From Pseudonocardia halophobica (GTDB taxonomy: Bacteria; Actinomycetota; Actinomycetes; Mycobacteriales; Pseudonocardiaceae): a DNA stretch of 64,000 bases. A model generated the notes under the pieces. That model ran no database searches. It was not told where the DNA came from and was given only the letters and a program-made list of their open reading frames with translations. The stretch's first letter is position 1, and the number at the start of each line of letters is the position of its first letter. The DNA is taken from positions 1 through 64,000 of the forward strand of contig NZ_BSFQ01000016.1 of assembly GCF_027922425.1 (NCBI RefSeq), in the 5' to 3' direction. A program made the position numbers and the translations under genes. Shown here piece after piece: positions 53,815 through 62,870 of this stretch.

Positions 53815-55383
53815 TCAGGCCCCCACGCCGACCCCCCGGAGGCTGAACATGAAGTTCACCCGGTAGCCCTCGGACGGCAGCACCACCTTGCTCGTGAAGG
53901 CCATCGGCGGGGTGTGCTGGTGGATCGGCACGCGCTTGCGGATGTCCTTCTCGCTCTCGACCATCTGCCGCACCGCCGGGCTGCGGGCCTGCGGGTCGGT
54001 CCCGAGGAGCGCGGCGCCGTACGCCGTCACGAACTGCGGCGTGCTCACGTTCCACGGGTTGTAGAACTGGTCCGGCAGCTCCGGGAGATAGGCCGTCGTC
54101 GGGTCGCCCACCGGGGACCCCATGCCGATCAGCGCGTTGCCCTCCTCGCGCGCGAAGAAGGTGTCCGCCGTGGTGGCGGCGTCGATGACCCGCGGCTTCA
54201 CCCGGAACCCGCCCGCCTCGAGCATCGGGATCAGGGCCTCGGCCGCCGAGCGGTGGCTGTCGATGCCGGGGATCAGGAACTCGATGTCGACGCCGTTCGG
54301 GTAGCCGGCCTCGACGAGCAGTTGCTTCGCCCGTGCCGGGTCGTGGTTGAAGCCCGGCGCGTCCGGCGTGACGGCCGGGTCGTAGCCCCAGTGGTCCGGG
54401 GGCAGGAACTGGGCGACGGGGGTCCCGTAGCCGAAGAACACGCCGTCGACGATCGCGGTGCGGTCGATGGAGTGCTCCAGGGCCTCCCGGGCCTCGAGCT
54501 TGTCGAACGGCGCCTTGCCCGGGTTCATGAAGAAGTTGAGGATCGCGGTGCTCGCCGAGGCCTCGGCGTTGAGCCCGGCCGCCTTCGCCTGGTCGGCCTG
54601 GGAGGCCTCGAGGTTGGCGATGTCCGCCTGGCCGCCGATCAGCATGTTCATCCGCGTCGTGGCCTGCGGCTGCACGTAGATCTCGTACTTGGCGGCCTTG
54701 GCCGCCTCCTTGTCCCAGTAGTTCGGGTTCCGCTCGAACCGCACGACCTGGTTCGGCACGTACTCGACCAGCGTGGCCATGCCCGACCCGACGGGCTTCT
54801 GGTCCAGGTCGGGGTTGTCGAAGGCCGCCGGGCTGATCATCACGCCCGCCGAGCTGGAGAAGAAGTTGGGCAGGTTCCCGCCCGGCCCGTTCAGGTTGAT
54901 CCGCACCTGGGTCGGCGACACGACCTGCACGTCCTGGATCGCCCGGATCAGGCCCTTCACCGCGCTGGTCTCGGAGAACCGCGCCCGGTCGAGGTTCGCC
55001 TTCGCGGCGGTGGCGTCGAACTTCGTGCCGTCGACGAACGTGACGTCGTCCCGGAGGTCGAGCACCAGGGCCTTGCCGTCGTCGACGAACTCCCACTTCG
55101 TCGCGAGCTGCGGCTTGAGCTCGCCGAACGTGTCCGCCCTGATCAGGTGGTCGTAGGGCAGCTGGTAGACGACGTTGTCCCAGGGGTTGCCGGACCTGTG
55201 CGGGTCGAAGGTCGACACCGCCTGCGACCAGGCGAAGCGCAGGGTGGCGTTCGGGTCGGCCTGTGTGGCCTGCCCCGAACCCGTCCCGCCCCCGCTCCCG
55301 CCGCCGCACGCGGCGGCGAGCAAGGCCACCACGGCGACCAGCACCGCCAGCACCCTCGACGACGCTCTCCTGTCACGCCCCAT
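53815..55383 (-). CDS. ABC transporter substrate-binding lipoprotein, family 5 (SBP_bac_5), copy A
   Basis: A 522-residue binding protein. The lipobox is LAAAC with Cys26. It carries STFDPHRSGNPWDN, DVTFVDGTKFDATAAKANLDRA and ALEHSIDRTAIVDGVFFGYG. It is the last gene of the long minus-strand operon that begins with OppB, 58 bases after its paralogue. A ligand other than peptide is likely, given the catabolic neighbours. Confidence 0.92.
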   Translation of the reverse strand: MGRDRRASSRVLAVLVAVVALLAAACGGGSGGGTGSGQATQADPNATLRFAWSQAVSTFDPHRSGNPWDNVVYQLPYDHLIRADTFGELKPQLATKWEFVDDGKALVLDLRDDVTFVDGTKFDATAAKANLDRARFSETSAVKGLIRAIQDVQVVSPTQVRINLNGPGGNLPNFFSSSAGVMISPAAFDNPDLDQKPVGSGMATLVEYVPNQVVRFERNPNYWDKEAAKAAKYEIYVQPQATTRMNMLIGGQADIANLEASQADQAKAAGLNAEASASTAILNFFMNPGKAPFDKLEAREALEHSIDRTAIVDGVFFGYGTPVAQFLPPDHWGYDPAVTPDAPGFNHDPARAKQLLVEAGYPNGVDIEFLIPGIDSHRSAAEALIPMLEAGGFRVKPRVIDAATTADTFFAREEGNALIGMGSPVGDPTTAYLPELPDQFYNPWNVSTPQFVTAYGAALLGTDPQARSPAVRQMVESEKDIRKRVPIHQHTPPMAFTSKVVLPSEGYRVNFMFSLRGVGVGA

Positions 55384-55441
55384 TGCGCTCCTCGTCTCCC
55401 TCGTCTCCTCCGACCGACCGCCGCCGCCCGGCGGAGCCGGT

Positions 55442-56995
55442 TCAGCCCGCCGCCACCGCGATGCCGCGGAACACGGGCGCGTACGCGGGCCGGTAGCCCG
55501 GCGGGAAGATGACCTTGTCGGTCCAGACGCTCGGCGGCTGGGCCGCGTAGATGCCGAACTGGCGCCGCAGGTCCTTCTCGTCCTCGATCATCCGGTGCAC
55601 CGCGGGCAGCCGCTCCTCGCGCGTCGCGCCGACCAGGGAGTCGTTCCAGGCCTGGGTGAACTCCGGCGACGTCGTGTTCCACGGGTTGGTGAACTGCCCG
55701 GTCAGGTTCGACTCGTACTGGGTGGACGGGTCGACGAACGGTGCGCTCGCACCGATGTAGGCGTTGCCCTCCTGGCGGCCGAAGAACGTGGCCGGCGTGG
55801 TCGCGGGCTCGATCACCCGGGTCCTGGGCCGCAGGCCCACGGCCTCGAGCATCGGGATGACGGCCTCGGAGACGGCGCGGTGGTCGTCGAGCGCGGGGAT
55901 GAGCATCTCGAAGTCCGCCCCCGCCGGGTACCCGGCCTGCGCCAGCAGCTGCTTCGCCTTCTCCGGGTCGTAGGCGTAGTCCGGGCCGTCCCACGCGACC
56001 TTGTCGTCGTAGGCCCAGTGCCCCGGCGGGATCAGCTGCGAGGTCGGCGCGCCGATGCCGAACAGGACGCCGTCGACGATCGCCCGGCGGTCGATGGCGT
56101 GCTCCATCGCCTGCCGCACCTCGAGCTTGTCGAAGGGCGCCTTGGCGGTGTTCACGGTCATCCGGAAGATCGTCGTGCTCTGCGACGGCTCGACGTGCAG
56201 GCCCGCGGCCACCGCCTGGTCCTGGGTGGACGGGTCCAGGTAGGTCATGTCGATCTGGCCGGTGGTCAGCATGTTCAGCCGGGTCGGCGACGACGTCTGG
56301 ACGTAGACCTCGACGCCGGCGACCTTGACGGCGTCGGGGTCCCAGTAGTTCGGCGCCTTCGTGTACCGGGTCACCTGGCCCGGCACGTACTCGGTCATGG
56401 TGAACATGCCGGAGCCGACGGGCTTCTGGTCCAGGTCGGGGTTGTCGAACGCCGCGGGACTGATCATCGACCCGTGCCGCTCGGTGAACAGGGCGGGCAG
56501 GTTGCCGCCCGGCGAGCTCAGGTTCAGCCGGACCGTGGTCGGGTCCGGGGTGTCGATCGAGGCGATCGCCCGCAGCGCGCCCTTGACCGCACTCGTCTCC
56601 AGGGTCTTGGCGCGTTCGAGGTTCGCCTTGACCGCGGCGGAGTCGAACTTCGTGCCGTCGTGGAAGGTCACGTCGTCGCGCAGGGTCAGCTGCAGGACCG
56701 TGCCGCCGTCGAGGAACTCGTACCCGGTGGCGAGCATCGGGACGATCTCGCCGTTCTGGTCCTCCTGCAGGAGCTGGTCGTAGACCAGCCGCAGGTTGAC
56801 CATGTCCCAGGCGTTGCTGGAGCGGTGCGGGTCGAAGCTGGAGACGTTCTGCACGAACGCGTAGCGCAGGATCGCGTTCGGGTCCGGCTGCGCGGCGGCG
56901 CCGGAGCCCGCGCCACCGCCTCCGCACGCGGTGACCAGCAGCGCGAACACGGCGATCAGCCCGGCGATCAGCCGCCGGGACGAAGGAGCCCTCAC
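55442..56995 (-). CDS. ABC transporter substrate-binding lipoprotein, family 5 (SBP_bac_5), copy B
   Basis: A 517-residue binding protein. GTG 56995 is preceded by GAGAGGAG; the lipobox is LVTAC with Cys24. It has SSFDPHRSSNAWDMVNLRLVYD, DVTFHDGTKFDSAAVKANLERA and AMEHAIDRRAIVDGVLFGIG. Motif by motif it is nearer to the lone SBP at 45-46.5 kb than to copy A. It follows the SDR gene by 25 bases and belongs to the Opp operon. Confidence 0.92.
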   Translation of the reverse strand: MRAPSSRRLIAGLIAVFALLVTACGGGGAGSGAAAQPDPNAILRYAFVQNVSSFDPHRSSNAWDMVNLRLVYDQLLQEDQNGEIVPMLATGYEFLDGGTVLQLTLRDDVTFHDGTKFDSAAVKANLERAKTLETSAVKGALRAIASIDTPDPTTVRLNLSSPGGNLPALFTERHGSMISPAAFDNPDLDQKPVGSGMFTMTEYVPGQVTRYTKAPNYWDPDAVKVAGVEVYVQTSSPTRLNMLTTGQIDMTYLDPSTQDQAVAAGLHVEPSQSTTIFRMTVNTAKAPFDKLEVRQAMEHAIDRRAIVDGVLFGIGAPTSQLIPPGHWAYDDKVAWDGPDYAYDPEKAKQLLAQAGYPAGADFEMLIPALDDHRAVSEAVIPMLEAVGLRPRTRVIEPATTPATFFGRQEGNAYIGASAPFVDPSTQYESNLTGQFTNPWNTTSPEFTQAWNDSLVGATREERLPAVHRMIEDEKDLRRQFGIYAAQPPSVWTDKVIFPPGYRPAYAPVFRGIAVAAG

Positions 56996-57020
56996 CGGGC
57001 GCTCCTCTCGGGTCGGGGCG

Positions 57021-57812
57021 TCAGCCCGTGAACTGGCCACCGGCGGGGTGCAGGATCTGCCCGGTGGTGAACGACGACTCGTCGCTCGCGAGGTACAGGC
57101 ACGCGTCGGCGGACTCGGTCGCGGTGCCGAGCCGGTTCATCGGCGTGATGCTCATGGCCATCGCGTAGGCGGGCTCGTCGTCCTCGAGCCCGGCGATCAT
57201 CGGCGTCGCCGTGTAGCCGGGGCCGACGGCGTTGACCCGTACCCCGGTCTGCGCCAGCTCCAGGGCCATGACCTTGGTGAGCATCCAGACCCCGGCCTTC
57301 GACACGCAGTACGGCGACGCGCCGGCCAGTGGGATCTTCGCCGCGGTCGAGGCGATGTTGACGATCGACCCGCCCGTGCCCTGCTCCAGCATCTGCCGGG
57401 CCAGGGCCCGGTCGGTGAACAGCACGCCGAGGACGTTCACGTCGAGCACGCGGCGGAAGTTGTCCGGCTCGAGGTTGACGACGTGCGTGGCGTCGCCCCG
57501 CGCCGCGCGGGTCTGGATGTTGCTGGCCCCCTGTGCCGTGGCGACGCCCGCCGCGGCCACGCCGACGTCGACGCGCCCGAAGGCCTCGACCGCGGCGGCG
57601 ACCAGCGCCTCGCAGTCGGTCTCCGAGGTCGTGTCGGTTCGCACGTACCGCGCGGAGCGGCCGGCCTTCTCCACCAGCGCGACCGTCTCGGCACCGTCCC
57701 GGAGATCGCCGACGACGACGTCGGCGCCCTCCTCGGCGAACCGCACCGCGGTCGCCTGCCCGATGCCGCTCGCGCCGCCGGTGATCACGGCGACCTTGCC
57801 CGTCAACCTCAT
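57021..57812 (-). CDS. SDR family oxidoreductase
   Basis: A 263-residue short-chain dehydrogenase. It has TGGASGIGQAT, VGDLRDGAE, AAAGVAT where NNAG is usual (the Asn is Ala), catalytic SPYCVSKAGV and GPGYTATPM. The Ala in place of the conserved Asn is uncommon but tolerated in some SDRs. It overlaps the quinone oxidoreductase gene by 4 bases. Substrate unknown; probably a hydroxyl compound imported by the linked transporter. Confidence 0.9.
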   Translation of the reverse strand: MRLTGKVAVITGGASGIGQATAVRFAEEGADVVVGDLRDGAETVALVEKAGRSARYVRTDTTSETDCEALVAAAVEAFGRVDVGVAAAGVATAQGASNIQTRAARGDATHVVNLEPDNFRRVLDVNVLGVLFTDRALARQMLEQGTGGSIVNIASTAAKIPLAGASPYCVSKAGVWMLTKVMALELAQTGVRVNAVGPGYTATPMIAGLEDDEPAYAMAMSITPMNRLGTATESADACLYLASDESSFTTGQILHPAGGQFTG

Positions 57813-58765
57813 CGAGGGTCCTTTCCGAAGGTGAGCACGAGTCGGCCGCGGGTGCCGCCCGCCTGCAGCCGGCGGTGCGCGGCGGCGGCCTCGGCGGCCG
57901 GGTAGGTGTCGGCGACGCGCAGGGTCAGCCGCCCGTCGAGCACGAGCTGGGCGAGCTTGGCGATCTCCGCGCCGTCGGTGAGGTGGTCGCGGACCATGAC
58001 CGGGTGGACGCGGATGTCCCGCTCGGTCGGGCCCGCCCAGAACCGGACGGTGGTCAGGGCGCCGCCGTCGCGCACCATCGGCAGGGCCCCCGCGTCGAGG
58101 ACCGCCGCGTCGATCAGCCCGTCCACCCCGTCGGGCACGGCGGCCCGGAACGCGGCGACCTCCTCCGCCACGTCGCGCGAGGCCGGCACCACCACGTCGG
58201 CGCCCAGGCCGCGGACGAGCTCCGCGTCCTGCGCGAACGCGTCGGCGACGACCCGCAGGCCGGCGATCCGGCCGAGCTCGATCGCGTACCCGCCGACGGC
58301 CCCGGCCGCGCCGGTCACGCCGAGCGTCTGCCCGGCGGTGAGCCCGAGGTGCAGCAGTGCGGAGTAGACGGTCAGGCCGTTCATCGGGAGCGTGGAGGCC
58401 TCGACGTCGCTGATGCCGTCCGGGATCGCCGCGGCCGCGTTGTCCGGCACCACGACGTACTCGGCCTGGGCCCCGCCCAGCGCGCGGCGCGGCATGACGA
58501 TCGCCATCACCCGCTCGCCGACGGCCCAGGCGCTGTCGGGGCCGACGGCGTCGACCACGCCGGCCATCTCCATTCCCGGCACCCACGGGGCGGGCAGGCC
58601 CTCCGACTCCCGCGGGCCCCACTGTCGGAAGGCGGTGTCGGTCGGGTTGACCGCCGCGGCGGTGGTGCGGATCCGGATCTCCCGCGGACCGGGCTCGGGG
58701 GTGGGCAACTCGACGAGCCGCAGCACCTCGGGACCACCCGGGTGCGGGATGCCCACGGCGTACAT
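57809..58765 (-). CDS. Quinone oxidoreductase-like MDR protein (zinc-free)
   Basis: A 318-residue medium-chain reductase. The N-terminal GroES-like part contains NPTDTAFRQWGP and VPGMEMAGVVDAVG; the Rossmann part has GVTGAAGAVGGYAIELGR. There is no zinc-binding Cys cluster, which places it among NADPH:quinone/enoyl reductases. It lies one base after the alcohol dehydrogenase gene's stop and overlaps the SDR gene. Role: reduction of an enone or quinone intermediate (inference). Confidence 0.88.
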   Translation of the reverse strand: MYAVGIPHPGGPEVLRLVELPTPEPGPREIRIRTTAAAVNPTDTAFRQWGPRESEGLPAPWVPGMEMAGVVDAVGPDSAWAVGERVMAIVMPRRALGGAQAEYVVVPDNAAAAIPDGISDVEASTLPMNGLTVYSALLHLGLTAGQTLGVTGAAGAVGGYAIELGRIAGLRVVADAFAQDAELVRGLGADVVVPASRDVAEEVAAFRAAVPDGVDGLIDAAVLDAGALPMVRDGGALTTVRFWAGPTERDIRVHPVMVRDHLTDGAEIAKLAQLVLDGRLTLRVADTYPAAEAAAAHRRLQAGGTRGRLVLTFGKDPR

Positions 58766-58766
58766 G

Positions 58767-59828
58767 TCAGGACTCCTCGGGAGCGACGGGGTCGGGCAGG
58801 ACGAGCACCTTCACCGAGCCGTCGACGGCGTGCTGGGTGTCGAAGGCGTCGGCGACCCGGCTCAGCGGGACGCGGTGGGACACGAGCGGGGCGACGTCGA
58901 CCAGGCCGTCGGTGAGCAGCCGGAAGGCCTCGGTCGCGTCGGGTCCGGTGTAGGCGAAGCTGCCGAGCAGCCGGATCTCCTTCTGCACCACCGTGTCCAG
59001 GTCGACCGGCGGGCGCGCACCGACCAGGCCGGCGACCGAGACCGTCCCGCCCGCCCGCACGACCTCGGTGGCGAGCGCGGTCATCGCGGGGGCGCCGGAG
59101 CACTCGAAGAAGGTGCCGACGTTCCCCGCGACCTGGTACGGCGAGGTCGACGTGCCCCACCGGTCCAGCAGGTACGTCCGCGGGTCGTCGGTGCGCGCGT
59201 CGAGGACCGTGGCGCCGAGTCCCGTTGCCGCGGCGAGCCGCGCGGGGGAGACGTCGATCCCGACGACGTCCCGCGCGCCGTAGGCCAGCAGCACCCGCAG
59301 CACGCACTGCCCGATCGAGCCGAGCCCGGCCACGACGAGCGGCCCGTCGAGCTCGGGCGCGGCGGTCGCGACGGCCCGGGTCGCGACCGAGAGCGGCTCG
59401 AGGAAGGCGCCCTCCTCGACGCTCATCGAGTCGGGCATCCGGTGCAGCCGGGCGCCGGACTCCGCGTTCGGCACGAGGACCTTGTCCGAGAGCCCGCCGC
59501 GCGCGCTGGAGGCCGGCGCCGCACAGAGGTTGGTGCGGCCGAGGGAGCACTGGCGGCAGGAGCCGCAGGGGCCCATGGGGTTCACCGCGACCCGGTCCCC
59601 GACCTCCAGGCCGCGGATCCCGGACCCGGCCGCGGAGACCGTGCCCGAGAACTCGTGGCCCATCGGCGCGCCCGGCGTGATCCAGACGCCCTCGGCGAAG
59701 GCGTGCACGTCCGACCCGCAGATGCCGCAGGCGGCCACGTCCAGCACCACGTCCTCGGAGCCGGGGACGGGATCCTCGACCTCGACCAGCCCGATCCGCC
59801 CCACGCCCTCCCAGACCGCGCTCCTCAT
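58767..59828 (-). CDS. Zinc-dependent alcohol dehydrogenase (MDR)
   Basis: A 353-residue alcohol dehydrogenase of the threonine/butanediol dehydrogenase group. Catalytic-zinc ligands are in CGICGSDVHAF and GHEFSG; the structural-zinc cluster CGSCRQCSLGRTNLC has four Cys. The cofactor loop is VAGLGSIGQCVLRVLL and IDVSPARL suggests NAD. The ATG overlaps the OppF stop by 4 bases, so transport and oxidation are translated together, a strong hint that the imported compound is an alcohol. Confidence 0.92.
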   Translation of the reverse strand: MRSAVWEGVGRIGLVEVEDPVPGSEDVVLDVAACGICGSDVHAFAEGVWITPGAPMGHEFSGTVSAAGSGIRGLEVGDRVAVNPMGPCGSCRQCSLGRTNLCAAPASSARGGLSDKVLVPNAESGARLHRMPDSMSVEEGAFLEPLSVATRAVATAAPELDGPLVVAGLGSIGQCVLRVLLAYGARDVVGIDVSPARLAAATGLGATVLDARTDDPRTYLLDRWGTSTSPYQVAGNVGTFFECSGAPAMTALATEVVRAGGTVSVAGLVGARPPVDLDTVVQKEIRLLGSFAYTGPDATEAFRLLTDGLVDVAPLVSHRVPLSRVADAFDTQHAVDGSVKVLVLPDPVAPEES

Positions 59829-60874
59829 GCGGACACCCGGGCCAGGGTCCGGACCGATGCGCCCGCGAGGCGAGGACCGGCCGTGTGCAGGTGGCAGGCC
59901 ACCTCGCCGGAGCCCTGGGCGGGCGTGAGCGGCGGGACCTCGGTGCGGCAGACGTCCATCGCGTAGGTGCACCGGGTGTGGAACCGGCAGCCCGGCGGCA
60001 CCCGCGACGGGTCCGGCGGGTCGCCGGACAGCACGATCCGCTCGCGGCTGCGCTGGGTCCGGGGCGACGGCACGGGCACGGCGGACAGCAGCGCCTCGGT
60101 GTAGGGGTGGGCGGGGGCGTCGAACACCCGGGCGGCGTCGCCGTGCTCGACGATCTGCCCGAGGTACATCACCGCGACCCGGTGGGAGATGTGCCGGACG
60201 ACGGACAGGTCGTGCGCGATGAACAGGTACGTCAGGCCGATCTCGGCCGAGAGCTCCTCCAGCAGCCCGATGACCTGGTTCTGGGTGGAGACGTCGAGGG
60301 CCGAGACGGCCTCGTCGAGCACCAGGATCTTCGGGTCCGCGGCGATCGCGCGGGCGATCGTGAGCCGCTGGCGCTGGCCGCCGGAGAACTCGTGGGGGTA
60401 GCGGGTCATGTACTCCGGCGGGAGTCCGACCCGGCGCAGCAGCTCCGCGACCCGCTCCACGCGCTCGGTGCGGCCCAGCTTGACGTGCACGTCGAGCGGC
60501 TCGCCGATCGAGTCCCGGACCAGCATCGACGGGTCCAGTGAGGAGTAGGGGTCCTGGAACACCATCTGGATGTCCCGGCGGGCGCTGCGCAGCTCCTTCG
60601 CGGGCAGGCCGAGGAGCTCGCGGCCCTCCAGCCGCACCGACCCGCCGGTCGGCTCGACCAGGCGCATCAGGCCGCGCGCCGTCGTCGACTTGCCGCAGCC
60701 GGACTCGCCGACCAGGCCGAGGGTCTCGCCCTCGGTCAGGTCGAAGCTCACCCCGTCGACGGCCTTCAGCTCGATCCGCTCGCGGAACAGCCGCTTGCGC
60801 GGGGCGAAGGTGACCTCCAGGTCGCGGACGGTCAGCAGCGGATCCGCCCTCCCGGGCAGGGACTGGGCGGTCAC
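59825..60874 (-). CDS. ABC transporter ATP-binding protein (OppF/DppF type)
   Basis: A 349-residue ATPase. Walker A is GESGCGKSTTARGLMRL, the Q-loop is QDPYSSLDP, the signature is FSGGQRQRLTIARAI, and Walker B is ILVLDEAVSALDV; LFIAHDLSVV holds the switch His. The oligopeptide-type C-terminus has GCRFHTRCTYAMDVC. GTG 60874 overlaps the OppD stop. Walker B reads DEAVS where most have DEPTS/DEPVS, as found in OppF homologues. Confidence 0.93.
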   Translation of the reverse strand: MTAQSLPGRADPLLTVRDLEVTFAPRKRLFRERIELKAVDGVSFDLTEGETLGLVGESGCGKSTTARGLMRLVEPTGGSVRLEGRELLGLPAKELRSARRDIQMVFQDPYSSLDPSMLVRDSIGEPLDVHVKLGRTERVERVAELLRRVGLPPEYMTRYPHEFSGGQRQRLTIARAIAADPKILVLDEAVSALDVSTQNQVIGLLEELSAEIGLTYLFIAHDLSVVRHISHRVAVMYLGQIVEHGDAARVFDAPAHPYTEALLSAVPVPSPRTQRSRERIVLSGDPPDPSRVPPGCRFHTRCTYAMDVCRTEVPPLTPAQGSGEVACHLHTAGPRLAGASVRTLARVSA

Positions 60875-61893
60875 GGGTTCCCCTTCAGGGTCAGCTCGGC
60901 GTGGCGCAGGCAGCGGGTGGTGTGATGGGCGGCGACGAGCTCCAGCGGCGGCGTCGGCCCGCCCGTGCAGGCCTCGGCGGCGTACCGGCACCGCGGGTGG
61001 AAACGGCAGCCCTCCGGCATCGCGCCGACCCGGGGCGGGTGGCCCGGGATGCTCGCCAACGCCTCGGACGGGTTGTCCATCCGGGGCATGGCGGCGAGCA
61101 GCCCCTCCATGTAGGGATGCCGGGGGTCCTCGAAGAGCTCGTCGAGCCCGGCGCTCTCCACGATCTGCCCGGCGTACATCACCAGCACCCGGTCGCAGAT
61201 GTCCGCGACGACGCCGAGGTCGTGGGTGATGAAGATGACCGACATCCCGTGCTCGCGCTGGATCTCCCGCAGCAGCTCCAGGATCTGGGCCTGCACGGTG
61301 ACGTCGAGGGCCGTGGTCGGCTCGTCGGCCACGATGACGTCGGGGTTGCAGGCGAGCGCGATCGCGATCATCACGCGCTGACGCATGCCGCCCGAGAACT
61401 CGAAGGGGTACTGGGTGGCGCGCCGGGCCGGGCTGGGCACCCCGACCCGGTCCAGCAGCTCGACCGCCCGGCGCTTCGACTCCCGCCGGCTCGCGCCCTC
61501 GTGCCTGCGCAGCACCTCGGCGATCTGGTCGCCGACCGTGAACGCCGGGTTCAGGCTGCTCATCGGCTCCTGGAAGATCATCGAGATCGTCGGCCCGCGG
61601 ACGTCGGACATCTCCTTCGGGGAGAGCCGGGTCAGGTCGTGGTCGAGCAGCCGCAGGGTGTCGGCGCGGACGCGGGTCTGCTTGGGCGGCATCAGTCCGG
61701 CGATCGACAGGCAGGTCACGCTCTTGCCGGAACCGGACTCGCCGACGATCCCGAGCGTCTCCCCGCGCCGGACGGAGAAGCTCACCCCGTCGACGACCGT
61801 CGCCCACCCGGACTCGGTGAGGACGTCGACGACGAGGTTGTCGACCTCGAGGGTGGTGTCGGTCAGGGTGGCTGCGTTCTGGGTCGCCGTCAC
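60871..61893 (-). CDS. ABC transporter ATP-binding protein (OppD/DppD type)
   Basis: A 340-residue ATPase with Walker A GESGSGKSVTCLSI, Q-loop QEPMSSLNP, signature FSGGMRQRVMIAIAL, Walker B VIVADEPTTALDV and FITHDLGVV. The C-terminal oligo_HPY region has GCRFHPRCRYAAEAC. It pairs with the OppF-type protein. GTG 61893 overlaps the OppC stop by 4 bases. Confidence 0.93.
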   Translation of the reverse strand: MTATQNAATLTDTTLEVDNLVVDVLTESGWATVVDGVSFSVRRGETLGIVGESGSGKSVTCLSIAGLMPPKQTRVRADTLRLLDHDLTRLSPKEMSDVRGPTISMIFQEPMSSLNPAFTVGDQIAEVLRRHEGASRRESKRRAVELLDRVGVPSPARRATQYPFEFSGGMRQRVMIAIALACNPDVIVADEPTTALDVTVQAQILELLREIQREHGMSVIFITHDLGVVADICDRVLVMYAGQIVESAGLDELFEDPRHPYMEGLLAAMPRMDNPSEALASIPGHPPRVGAMPEGCRFHPRCRYAAEACTGGPTPPLELVAAHHTTRCLRHAELTLKGNP

Positions 61894-62870
61894 GACTCGG
61901 TCCTTTCCTCGCGGCCGAGGGCGTCGCGGAGGCCGTCGCCGAGCGTCACGAACGTGAACACCGTCAGCGCGATCAGCACGCCCGGGAAGATGCCCAGCCA
62001 CGGCGAGCGTCCGAAGTAGAGGAAGCCCTCGCGGATCATGGATCCCCAGCTCGCGTCGGGCGGCTGGACGCCGAGGCCGAGGAAGCTCAGGCCCGCCTCC
62101 GAGAGCATCGCGTAGCCGGCGGTCACGGCGATCGCGACGGTCAACGGGGACAGGGTGTTCGGCAGGATGTGCCGGAGGATGACCATCCAGGTCGGGGTGC
62201 CGATGCTGCGCGAGGCCTCGACGAAGGTCTCCTCCTTGAGCCCCAGGACCACGCCGCGGACCAGCCGGAGGAACCGCGGCGCCATCAGGATCCCGACGGC
62301 GAACATGGCGTTGCGCAGGCTCGGGCCGAGGACGCCGACCAGAGCGATCGCGAGCAGCAGCGGCGGGAAGCTCATCGCCGCGTCGTTGAGCCGCATGACG
62401 ACCTGGTCGAAGCGGCCGGACAGGAAGCCGGAGAGGAAGCCCAGCGGCACCCCGATCGCCATCGCCACGGCCAGCGCCAGCGCGATGGCGAGCAGGGACA
62501 CCCGGGTGCCGACGATCAGCCGGCTCAGGATGTCGCGGCCCAGCTGGTCGGTGCCCAGGAGGTGGCCGGGGGAGAAGGGGTCCAGCAGCACGGCGCGCAG
62601 GTTCTGCGCGTTCGGGTCCGCCGGGGTGATGAACGGTCCGATCAGGGCCACGACGACCAGCAGGGACAGGACCCCGAGCGCGATCATCGCGCCCCGGTTG
62701 CCGCCGACCCGGCGCCGGAAGTCCGCCCACGCCCCACCGCCGTGGGCCAGTGCCTCGGCCGAGACCGACGCGGGGGCGCCGGCCGGCATCGCCGAGGCCG
62801 CGGGTGCCTCCGGCGCGACCTGTGCCGACGGCTCCCGGGCGGCCTCCGACTTCTTCTCCACATTGGTCAT
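61890..62870 (-). CDS. ABC transporter permease (OppC/DppC type)
   Basis: A 326-residue permease. A ~50-residue Ala/Pro/Glu-rich cytoplasmic leader precedes the first helix at ~65. It then has LLGTDQLGRDILSRLIVGTRVSL, the EAA loop (EASRSIGTPTWMVILRHILP) and SEAGLSFLGLGVQPPDASWG, all OppC hallmarks. The ATG overlaps the OppB stop by 4 bases. Confidence 0.94.
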   Translation of the reverse strand: MTNVEKKSEAAREPSAQVAPEAPAASAMPAGAPASVSAEALAHGGGAWADFRRRVGGNRGAMIALGVLSLLVVVALIGPFITPADPNAQNLRAVLLDPFSPGHLLGTDQLGRDILSRLIVGTRVSLLAIALALAVAMAIGVPLGFLSGFLSGRFDQVVMRLNDAAMSFPPLLLAIALVGVLGPSLRNAMFAVGILMAPRFLRLVRGVVLGLKEETFVEASRSIGTPTWMVILRHILPNTLSPLTVAIAVTAGYAMLSEAGLSFLGLGVQPPDASWGSMIREGFLYFGRSPWLGIFPGVLIALTVFTFVTLGDGLRDALGREERTES

